From: Euryarchaeota archaeon UBA229
GTDB taxonomy: Archaea > Thermoplasmatota > Poseidoniia > Poseidoniales > Poseidoniaceae
DNA: 34,547 bases
Assembly: GCA_002505355.1 (NCBI GenBank)
Contig: DAUW01000053.1
Span: 1 to 34,547 of the forward strand
Direction: 5' to 3'
Part shown: positions 7,881 to 17,300 of the stretch, one piece after another
How the letters are laid out: each line of letters starts with the position of its first letter
How positions within the stretch are numbered: position 1 is the stretch's first letter
Translations under genes and position numbers: made by a program
Notes under the pieces: model-generated
Seen by the model: the letters and a program-made list of their open reading frames with translations, nothing else
Told to the model about the DNA's origin: nothing
The model's database searches: none

Positions 7881-8312
7881 TCAATGACCTTTTGGACGTT
7901 CGTATTCGGGAGTTAATCTCGCCATATTGCCAGCAAAGTGAGCGCTCCTGAGGAAGAACCATGCCGGCGCAAACAGTGTGAGACCGATTAGCACGAACAG
8001 GAAGTAGAGACCCCATGGCTCGACCGAACTGATATACATCCCCCACAGTGTCCACAGGACTGGAATATAGAGAAACATACTGTATCTTCTAGCAACAAGT
8101 GATAGTCTAGCATTACGTAGTTTTTCACTGTAGAGGTTTTCAATTTCTTCATCGGTAGCAATTTTCATTTCAACGGCACAGCGTATGCAAACCTGCGCGC
8201 GTGGACCATTTCCGTGGATAAATTGGTCGCGAGTAAAAGTCCCTAAACAGTACCTGCAGGTCGGCATGAACTCCCCTTGTTGTATGCTAAATCCTCTTGA
8301 TTCTTCAACCAT
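7881..8312 (-). CDS. Zinc-ribbon membrane protein, unknown
   Basis: A 143-residue protein with two CxxC pairs (Cys19/Cys22 and Cys42/Cys45) that probably bind zinc, a charged helix (about 50-76), and two hydrophobic helices (about 79-97 and 101-121). No family name is recognised. Two starts are possible: the ATG at 8312, which overlaps the PabBA stop by eight bases and suggests translational coupling, and an ATG at 8267 (residue 16), which is preceded by GGGGAG and starts just ahead of the first Cys pair. The second may be the true start, giving 128 residues; the longer form is listed. It is the last gene of the minus-strand run that begins with the giant secreted protein. Confidence 0.75.
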   Translation of the reverse strand: MVEESRGFSIQQGEFMPTCRYCLGTFTRDQFIHGNGPRAQVCIRCAVEMKIATDEEIENLYSEKLRNARLSLVARRYSMFLYIPVLWTLWGMYISSVEPWGLYFLFVLIGLTLFAPAWFFLRSAHFAGNMARLTPEYERPKGH

Positions 8313-10554
8313 CCGATGAGAGGTCTAAAAATGATTTAATAATTTCAATGCCATTGGTCGAACCGATTGACTCAGGGTGATATTGGAGGGTATGAATTGG
8401 TAATGATTTATGCCTCAATCCCATTATCGAATCATGTTCATCAAAGGCATTCGGCACCAGCTGATTTGAGCCATCTCCAGTAATTATCAATGAATTATAC
8501 CGAACGAAGGAGTTTGACCTGCGCACAGTGGCAAACAAACCGGACCCATCGTTACGGCAATTTACTGGGGTTCCATGGATGGCACCGTTTGGGTCGCGAA
8601 TTAAATCATAACCATCTACTATTCCAATTGCTTGATGTCCCAAACAGATGCCTAATAAGGGGATTTTCAAACGACCCTCCATAGCAAACTGCGCCATTTG
8701 CATGGTTATTTTTGAGTCCTGCGGGACACCGGGGCCCGGGCCTAGAATTACGTGCGATGGGGGGTTCTTAGCGAAAATTGCCTCAATAACTCCTGAGTCT
8801 ACATAATGTTCGGATTGTGAATCCCTGCCGTTGACGATACATACATCATAACCGAGTCCAGCGATAGCGTGGGCGATATTCAGGGTAAATGAGTCTAGAT
8901 TATCGATAATTACCACGGAGTTTTTGATTAATCCATCACTTTCAAGGTCAGAGATATTACTAACTATTCCGCAGTTAGAGAAATTAAATTGGGTTTCGAT
9001 AGGTAGTTTAGTAACCTCTAGTTTTCCGGAATTTGTTAGGTCAAAATCAGGTTCAAGCCAGCCACACGCTTTACGGATAGCTTGCGATTTCCAAATCGCT
9101 TCGGAAACTTCCATCGCTGGATCCGAGCGGATAGTAATTCCACCGCCTGCACCAACAATTCCGGTCCATTTTTTCCCCTGTTTTCGAGCTTCAAGGGTTC
9201 GTATCAGGATATTCCACGAACAATCATTGCTGTGTGGACTAAACCAGCCAACCGACCCCGTCCAGAATGATCTGTTGGCTGGCTCAATTTGGTCTATCGC
9301 AGCACAGACCATGGTTCTAGGACAACCAGTTATGCTGCCGCCAGGGAATATCGCACTTAGTGCATCACTACTAGAGAGGTTATTGGATAAGGTACCTGAT
9401 ATATGGGATACTAAATGATGCACATTGGTGTATGACTCAACATTAAAGCGAGACAAGTTCACAGTTCCAACTTCACATACTGCTGAGAGGTCATTACGCA
9501 TTAAGTCAACTAGCATCCGGTGTTCTGATCGCTCCTTCACATCATCGATAATTGAATTAATCATTGCTAAGTCTTCGAATTCATTTGCGCCACGGGTTAC
9601 AGTGCCTTTGATTGGTGCAGTTGAGAGATTACCGTCAAAGCATTGCAGCAGGGTTTCGGGCGATGATGAAACAATCGCGAGTCCTAAATCCTCAGCCTCG
9701 ATATATGCAGAGAATGGTGCTGGATTGGCGAGGTTTAACCGTTGAAAAATGGTCAATGGGTGCTCAACCAATCGACCGCTCCAAAACCGGCCAAAATTAA
9801 CTTGATAGAACATGCCTTTGGCGATTGCCGTAGTTATTTTATTGATGCTGTGTAGGTGTTGTTCATCGCTAATCGACGAACTCTCGGGAAAGTTATTTGT
9901 TACCTGCTTTGGCAAGTTGACCTCTATATTTTGCTCAGTGATGATTGACAGGACGGCGTCATTCCACAGTTCGTTTAAACCATAAACAGTATATTTGTCA
10001 GAAGCGATATTGTGGATAATAAAATTCTCAATTAACCAAAACACTGCGACAACGTCACCAGTAGCAGGGGTTTTTTCAAGCAGTATAGGCTGTGTCCACT
10101 GCACCATATCATAAGCGATTGCGCCTGCCCAAAATGGTCCAGTAGGGTGGTTGTGGAGTCCTTTGAGGAAGTTTATTTCGGGCGTGAGTTGTTTTAATTT
10201 ATTCATCAGGTCTCCAAGGCTTGCAGCAGAAATGATGTTTCTATGATACCAGCAGCCGTGCTTCCACTCCTCGACCTCTGCGGTAAAGTTAGGCTTTTTT
10301 GAAATTAGGTTGATTTTTCCTTCCAAGGCGTTATTCGGCTTGTCTAAGGATTCGCTTTTGGGCTGTTTAACGACGATTCTTGTATTGGTTGGCCCACACA
10401 GAATAGAATTCTTGGCAAGATCCGTAGCTGGGCCACCTGAGTTAAGGATTATCTTGTCTGGGGCGCCATATTTTATTGCGCCTTGCCCCAGTAAATCGGC
10501 ATTGATAAGCACCGATGCAAGTGCACTCACACCGCGTAGACTGGTTAGTCGCAC
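8305..10554 (-). CDS. pabBA: PabB-PabA fusion, aminodeoxychorismate synthase
   Basis: Makes 4-amino-4-deoxychorismate from chorismate and glutamine for p-aminobenzoate and folate. The N-terminal two-thirds is a chorismate-binding synthase with PIKGT at 314-318; Lys316 is the PabB-type residue, where anthranilate synthase has Ala. FPGGSITGCP (403-412) and GAGGGI (468-473) are further family motifs. A linker (about 500-545) leads to a class I glutamine amidotransferase: DNLDSF at 551-556, GPGPG at 605-609, GICLGHQ with nucleophile Cys637, and YHPES with His726 and Glu728. The start is a GTG at 10554 overlapping the last 10 bases of pabC. The first 90 residues are poorly conserved to my eye. Adjacency to a PabC-like gene and Lys316 argue for pABA and against tryptophan synthesis. 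Confidence 0.9.
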   Translation of the reverse strand: MRLTSLRGVSALASVLINADLLGQGAIKYGAPDKIILNSGGPATDLAKNSILCGPTNTRIVVKQPKSESLDKPNNALEGKINLISKKPNFTAEVEEWKHGCWYHRNIISAASLGDLMNKLKQLTPEINFLKGLHNHPTGPFWAGAIAYDMVQWTQPILLEKTPATGDVVAVFWLIENFIIHNIASDKYTVYGLNELWNDAVLSIITEQNIEVNLPKQVTNNFPESSSISDEQHLHSINKITTAIAKGMFYQVNFGRFWSGRLVEHPLTIFQRLNLANPAPFSAYIEAEDLGLAIVSSSPETLLQCFDGNLSTAPIKGTVTRGANEFEDLAMINSIIDDVKERSEHRMLVDLMRNDLSAVCEVGTVNLSRFNVESYTNVHHLVSHISGTLSNNLSSSDALSAIFPGGSITGCPRTMVCAAIDQIEPANRSFWTGSVGWFSPHSNDCSWNILIRTLEARKQGKKWTGIVGAGGGITIRSDPAMEVSEAIWKSQAIRKACGWLEPDFDLTNSGKLEVTKLPIETQFNFSNCGIVSNISDLESDGLIKNSVVIIDNLDSFTLNIAHAIAGLGYDVCIVNGRDSQSEHYVDSGVIEAIFAKNPPSHVILGPGPGVPQDSKITMQMAQFAMEGRLKIPLLGICLGHQAIGIVDGYDLIRDPNGAIHGTPVNCRNDGSGLFATVRRSNSFVRYNSLIITGDGSNQLVPNAFDEHDSIMGLRHKSLPIHTLQYHPESIGSTNGIEIIKSFLDLSSDG

Positions 10555-11303
10555 AAGGCTATCCAGTTATTGCTGTTTGAATAATGTTGAGCGAGGTAGT
10601 TGAGAAAAACCGGGTAAATAACTGCATTATCAGACCCAACCTTTTCTCCGTCAATTGTTAGGATTCGACAACATCCTACACCGACGCCTACTGCAATAAC
10701 TTCTGAGCAGCGCGCAACAAGTCGCTCATTCAATTTTGCATATGATAGCGGAACGCCCATGTGATTTAATCCATCGATAAGTATCTGTAAAGTCACTCCG
10801 TGCACGGATTTAGCGCTATTACTTACATACGCAACTCCGTCATCATCGATAACAATTAAACTCGCCCTATCACTATCTATTATACTGTATTCATCAACGA
10901 ATAATGCGATGTCGGCACCATTTTCCTGCGCTTCAGTTTTAGCATCTAGGTACATTTGCCAATCTCCATGTTTGGTTCCCGTAACCTCTCCTAGCCAACC
11001 CTTCATCGGCATGGTCATTGCATGTAACTCGCAGTTTCTCAGTTTTGGAAGTCTTCTTGGAGTTATTACAAAATCCCGATCTGCGACATTATACGTGATG
11101 TTTAGCAACTGGGTCTGCAGGGTTTTATCTGTCAGCTCGTTCAATTTGCTGGCTAATCTCCTTCTAGTGTCCTTAGGTAGGTTGATTCTAAGCCGTTTAG
11201 CGTGCCTTATTAGTCGTGCTAAATGCTCATCAAGGTCAGCAATTTTCGAGTCACCATTCCACAATACGGTGGTGAAAACGGCACTTCGCGGCTTGCCAGC
11301 CAT
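10545..11303 (-). CDS. pabC: Aminodeoxychorismate lyase-like class IV PLP enzyme
   Basis: Fold-type IV pyridoxal-phosphate enzyme expected to split aminodeoxychorismate into p-aminobenzoate and pyruvate. Lys111 in GTKHGDW is the likely Schiff-base lysine, followed by the usual AKTEAQENGADIALFVDE stretch (121-138). Where most relatives have Glu in a xxE-xxxxN motif, this protein has IIDSDRAS (141-148), so Asp143 probably replaces the PLP-nitrogen-binding Glu. The GVTLQILID (169-177) and C-terminal VGVGVGCCRI (205-214) segments fit the family. Length 252 is slightly short of the usual 270-290. It starts 10 bases after the giant gene's stop, with GAGGT upstream, and its end overlaps pabBA. The pathway call leans on the fused PabB-PabA neighbour; a branched-chain or D-amino-acid transaminase is less likely. 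Confidence 0.82.
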   Translation of the reverse strand: MAGKPRSAVFTTVLWNGDSKIADLDEHLARLIRHAKRLRINLPKDTRRRLASKLNELTDKTLQTQLLNITYNVADRDFVITPRRLPKLRNCELHAMTMPMKGWLGEVTGTKHGDWQMYLDAKTEAQENGADIALFVDEYSIIDSDRASLIVIDDDGVAYVSNSAKSVHGVTLQILIDGLNHMGVPLSYAKLNERLVARCSEVIAVGVGVGCCRILTIDGEKVGSDNAVIYPVFLNYLAQHYSNSNNWIALCD

Positions 11304-11313
11304 ACCAAATACC

Positions 11314-14300
11314 TCACAATAAATCGTCTAAAAACGAGGTATCAATCTTGGGTTTTGCAACCACTTTGTCATCATTCAATTCGTTAAGTAGCGCATTATT
11401 TTGCGGCTGTAACACAGGTTGTTGTGCCTGATATGTTGGGCGTTGATATTGATCATTTGCTTCTATTCGTTGTGCTGCGGAATAGAGATTACTTTCAACC
11501 TGGGGCGTAATTTGTGGTGGAGGAGTAACTGGTGCAGTAGCACCAAAACCAGGGGCGTCATCCCATCCTATGTCATCTTGAATTCCCCAAGTTGCTTCCT
11601 GCAGTTCCCAATTTTTATCACGCATCCGCTTGGTATTACGGGTTCTTACAATTGCGATGAGCAATAACATTACGATTAACATCAGTCCCGCTGCAATTAG
11701 ATTTGGTGTTGTTAGTAGCGAGGTGAAGTCGGTGTCTTCATTTGAGTCAAGTGGGCTTTCCGAGCCGGATTCAGCCGGCGGTAATACTTCAACTGGTTCG
11801 ATGTCTGCACGAGTTCGTATATCGTCAAACGGTGAAACTGCGACATACCATACAGATTCATTATCTAATTGTTCAAAGGCATTAATATCAATCAAGAAAT
11901 TTGTCGACGCTCTAACCTCGCCCACTTCGGTGTAGGAATCTATCTGAGTCAGTGCATTTTTTGCGATGTAAACCTTGTAACCGCGCACTTCTCCCGAGTT
12001 TACACCACTCCAGGTGACTAATATTCCATCACTATTCCAGTTCGCATTCAAATCTTCTGCAGCTGGTAAATAATCGCCAGAATCATCAAAGCCATCATCC
12101 ACAGCTTGGGTTGAGACTACGACTAAATCGTCTAGATATGCGTTCCCAGAGGTGTCTCTCGCGACAACAGTCGCCCAGACTTCTAAGCCGGGAATAACTG
12201 GCATATTACCAGCAACAAGGTCGATTAATAATGGCAAATCAGGGTTTCTGTCCAGTTCTGCAATCGGAGCAATCGGGCCTCCCCCTCCCGGTACGACGCT
12301 GGAGAAGCTGCTGGATGCAGCATATATCTCATAACTACCAATATCGCTTGCTTCACTTAATTCGAACGTTAACAGCAGTCCGGTTCCGTCATCACCCGGT
12401 CGGTCTGACAACACTATTTCAGTCAGCCTTTCTGGCGGCTCTGTGTCAACTAGATTGTTAATCGGGGTAACGCTCGCTTGGGGTAGCGCAGTAAGGTGAA
12501 CATTATTTTTGATATCATGAACAGTTACAGTGACGAATAACTCAATGTCAGGTTGGATTAGTTGTGGTGTTGACATTGTTATGTCCATTATCCCAACAGG
12601 TGGGCTGTATAAGGCGCTAGAAATTGTCAATTCAATTGGGTTCCTGTCTTCATCAATCCATTGCTTGTCAATCATCAAGCAGCCGCATTTGTCAGGATCA
12701 TCACCAAATGCAGCCCATGCACTGCTTAAATCGGTGACCGGTTGATCTGCGACCCAGACAATGTAATGCGAGAAATCATCGGCATCTGAGATAGTCCAAA
12801 CTACGTCGATTGCTGTTCCATCATCATCTGGGTGATCATAAGCATTCACTGATCCAATTCTGTTAGGAGTGCCACCACTGCCTATTGAATTACGTAATGG
12901 CGTCGCAGTCACAATGTCAACGTCAACTAAGTCGACATTTAACCAATCATCGTAGGCAACTACGCCCAAGAGATATTGTTGACCATCGATGAGTGCCTGA
13001 CCATCATATTCATCGACGATAGCATTCGTTGTACTGCAATCATCAATTATTACCGCTCTTGAAAAGCCATTTTCTGGCAGTGACTGAATCACCGTCAGTG
13101 AGGGTAAACCATCATCTAATTTCACCCATACGGCGTAAAAAGTACAATCATCTGCTGTGCTTGTATCCCACGATATGGTAATTCTACCACCATCGTCATC
13201 CGGTGTGTCGATTGCGCTGACATTTGTCAACTTTGGTGGCGGAGTAAGGTCATTCAATCCACCAGTTGGAACTACAGGACCAACCACGAACGGATTCATG
13301 ATATCTTCTTGGTCCGTTAAATCAACACACGTAAATCCAATCCAATAAGGTCTACCAGCATCGAGTTGAATGACTGTTGTATTTCCTTCGGTAGGCGGTA
13401 GCTCGGTTGCTTCTTGCAAACCTAACACATCACTAAATTCGGTAGTCGAAGCGTATATCTTAGTACCTTTCAAGTCCAGTGAGGTACATCTTGCCCATTC
13501 TAATTCCAATTCACCATCTTCGCCATCTTCGTGTGGTCCTGCAGTAGCCCAAATTGGTGAGAGAGGGACCTCGTTGGAGGGAATCGCTGGGCCGAATTGA
13601 GCGGATGGAGTGCCAAGCCGGCCATCATCATATTCAACAACGATTACGGCATAGTATTCGTTTCCGTCGATAAGTGGTTGACCATTTGCCGTAGTGATAT
13701 CACTTTGTAGTCGACTATGGAGCGAGATGGCTTTGTCAATGGTTCTTCCAGCTAAATCATCGGCAGAGATGCTGCCGAAGGGACCTTCGTTTACGTATAC
13801 TAAATATCTAGCAAAGTCATCGTCATGAACTAAGGTCCAAGCAGCATTTAGCGTTCCACCACCATCATCCGGGCGGTCTATGAGGCCAGTCATTTGAATA
13901 GGGGTTTCTAATTTTATGTAATCATAGGTTATCCGTGCCTCTAGTGATCCGTTTACGGGTGCACGTAGGTTTAACTGAACAAATTTTGTTCCGTTGATTT
14001 GCACAGCATTATCGACCGCAGACTGCAGTGTGTTAGCTAATTGTGGGTCGTCAGATAGGTTTAGCGTTACGGCATATCGCAAGGTGTTTGATTTTGCCCA
14101 TGTTGCTGCACCATCAACGGGTGAGGTGAATGCTAGCGGGATGCCTTGGAATAGAATATTATGAACACCAGGGCTTCCGGAATCAGTAGCCAAATAAATC
14201 GGCTCATCGATTGTTGCTAACTCAATCTGTACTCCGGGATGCGTCTTATTAGTAATATCTTGATTGATTAGGTTGAATCCCATGTTAAGCGGGTCTGCAC

Positions 14301-17300
14301 GCCTTAACTCGAATCGCTCAAGCGGTGTCCACTGAGGGTTATTCATCCAGCCAAATAATCCATCATCATCAGTGGTAATCCATAAGTAATCTTGCGAAAT
14401 AGTACCACTAGTGATAGAAACATCTGGAATCACGAATACTTTGGACACAGAATGTGAAGGTGTGGTCGCATCGATTATGGTTATTATATCTCTACCAATG
14501 GCTAGTAATTCATCACCGTTGCTAACAAGCTTTTCTACTGGCCAACTGGGTATCTGGAATGCTGCTGCGCCATCCTCAAATTGGGCATTGATACCATTCC
14601 AGTGGGTCATCGGCCCAACATCTGTGGCAATGTGCAAACCCCACCAGTCTTGGGCAAGTGCTGTGACGGTATTCGATGGTAGTTGGTCAAAACGATGGGT
14701 TTGTGCCACCAGAGCGGTAACCCCGTCTAGTGTTGTAACCCCTGGTCTTTCACTTCCTGCACCATCATGACTAACATGAACTTGGGTGACTCCAGCGCTG
14801 TCGGTGGTTTTTATCAGTCCCCATGAGGAGGTCCCAAGCATGCCGTTTGCGCTGGTAAGAACGTTTACTGAGTTGGTTGCAGTATCCATTTTTGCTAATC
14901 CCAATGGTGTAGCAGCCCACAGGTTGGTGGTGTCAATTAGTAAATCCTGGATTAAATTTGCAGGCAGACCATCCGTTGTCGTTAGGGGGTTAATCCAGTC
15001 ATTCGTTTGTAGCGACCATCGCCCAATTCCACCATTTGTTGCTATGTAAACGACATCTGATGAGGCTTCAATTCCGTTTACTATGTTTGAAGGAAGTCCT
15101 GCTAGTAGTTTACCATTACCAAATGTATTGGTTTGGGTGTCAAAGACTTGTACCCCGGCTGAGGAACCAGAATTACCCTGCAGTCCAATTATTAAGTCGG
15201 TGCCTACGAGTTTTATACCGTCCATGTTATTGTGTAGTGCACCGTTTACAGGAGTTAGAGTTGCGGAAATAGTGTCTAGCATCATTAAGCCAGATGGCGA
15301 GGTGGCAATGTAAAGGTCGGTCCCAACTAATTCCATGTCCTTCGCCTGTGAATTTGCCGGTAAAGTCCATCCTTGCTGCCAAATTATCGTTCCATCTGCT
15401 TGTCTTTCACCTTGTAATATACCGGCTCCGGTTGATTGACCAAACCCGACATTCTCGCCAATAGTTGTCACCCATAAGTGGGTAGAGTTGCCCACCATTG
15501 TCGTCACTTGACCGCTAACTAAACCCGGTAAAGTTTGGATTGTGTTTTGCCCAAAGTTATCCAAGTGATCGACTCTACTGTACCCAGAGGAACCTCCTGC
15601 CTGTCCTAACAGCCAGCCAGTTCCAGACCATTGGAAAGAGGTGACTGATGAGCCTTGTGCGTTAGAATTAACTTGGCTGGTGATAGCCCCGGTAGTAGTG
15701 ATTACCGAATATCCTCCACCGATGACATTCGTTCCAGATTGACCTAAACCATGACCGATAATTAGTTCCCCATTTGCGTAGTCTATGGCGTCCCACCATA
15801 CTCGGTCGCTTGGTAAATTGTGCGTTTGAGTGGTAATATCAGACAAAAACAAACCCGTGTTCATATTGTATTTTTTAATCGGTTCCTCATCTTCGTAGAA
15901 GGTAACATAGAGGGTATCCGTTGAGTCATCGCACGCAACTCCTGAAACCTCTCCCTGGCCAAGCGATGCTTGAGTTAAGGTGTTAACTATGGTTGAAGTC
16001 GACAGGTCAAGTTGTTCTATGCCTCCATTGTTGTTGTAGATGCCCACGTTCAATAAGTTACCACAATAAGACATGGTAATTGGATAACCATTCTGGATTC
16101 CATTTTGTCCGCCTTGGGTGAACACATTCCAATCAATCCCGTTCCAGTGCGATATCGCCCCGCCTTGGAAACCTTGCCAGCTTTGACCATCACCGCCACC
16201 CAACACTAAATCGACGCCGTTGGTCCAAAGTTCGTAGAATTCGCTGCCTGAATTTCCGGGCAACCCATTGTTCTCTTGCCATGTCGAAAGCCAGGCGTCA
16301 TTGATTCTGTCATATCTTGCAACACCATCTTCCGTGGCAAATAAAACCTCATTGTTGTATTCAATAATTTCACGAATTGGGAAATCCAAACCATCATCAT
16401 CGTCCCATGAGTCAACAAAATTACCGGCGGAGTCATACAAATCAAGGCGCAGTTCTCCCCACGACACCCACATGTCGCCATTGGTGGCTTCGTAGGCAGT
16501 GACTCTGTCTACTTGCCCGCTGGGTTCGATATTTTCGCTCCAATCGTCGTTGAGTATATCCCATTGAGCAATGCCTCCCTGCCCGTCATAGTAATTAGGA
16601 AAACCGTCATTAGAAGCTACGCTGGCCATGATTATTCCATCAACAAGGCCAATTCCCCAAGCAGGGCCGCTGTTATCATCAAGTTGTATTCCAGCGTCAA
16701 TGTTGGATAATTCTTGGAAGTTTGCCACATCTATTCGGTACACGCTGTTACTGTCGTCGCCTTGATGGTAATACATCACATCATTGTAAATTACCATTTG
16801 ATATGGCTCGCCGTTACCTAGGTAGAGATCATCATTTTTCTCGATATCATAGACCTCTGCACCAGTTGTCACGTCAATAAGTTGGAATCCATCTTCACCA
16901 CCTATCCACAGCTGGTTTGGATTAATGTCAGCAACTAGTCCGGTGACGTCTTGATTTCCTGGGTCGAGAATAGCATTGCCCGACGGAGAGTTGCTGTATT
17001 CGGTCCAAGTCGGCAGCCAAGAATTGGTTGAAATTTCATATCTTGCGATTCCGATTCCATTAAGTCCAATGTAAGCAACATCTCCAATCACTTCAATAGG
17101 GGCGTTGTCAGTATCCTCGCCGGCCTCCCATGTGTCTACCACATCAAACGGATTTACCGTGAGAATCCCAACACCATCACTGGTGCCACCATAGATTCTG
17201 TTTCCATCAGTTCCAACCGACCTAGTTTCCCAATCGGGCATCCCATCATTGACATTCATACAGTCATCAACTTGTACAGTGCTAGTTGGATATTTACAGA

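Noticed and set aside
8924..9418. 164-codon plus-strand open frame opposite pabBA
   Set aside because: It is antisense to the conserved chorismate-binding domain; it has no ribosome site and no recognisable motif.
8305..10554. Anthranilate synthase (TrpE-TrpG fusion) as an alternative identity
   Set aside because: Lys316 in PIKGT is the PabB-type residue and a PabC-like gene overlaps it; TrpE would have Ala there.
14411..14770. Several 60-140-codon plus-strand frames across the giant gene
   Set aside because: All are antisense shadows of a continuous 2787-codon frame with a signal peptide, repeats and a membrane anchor.
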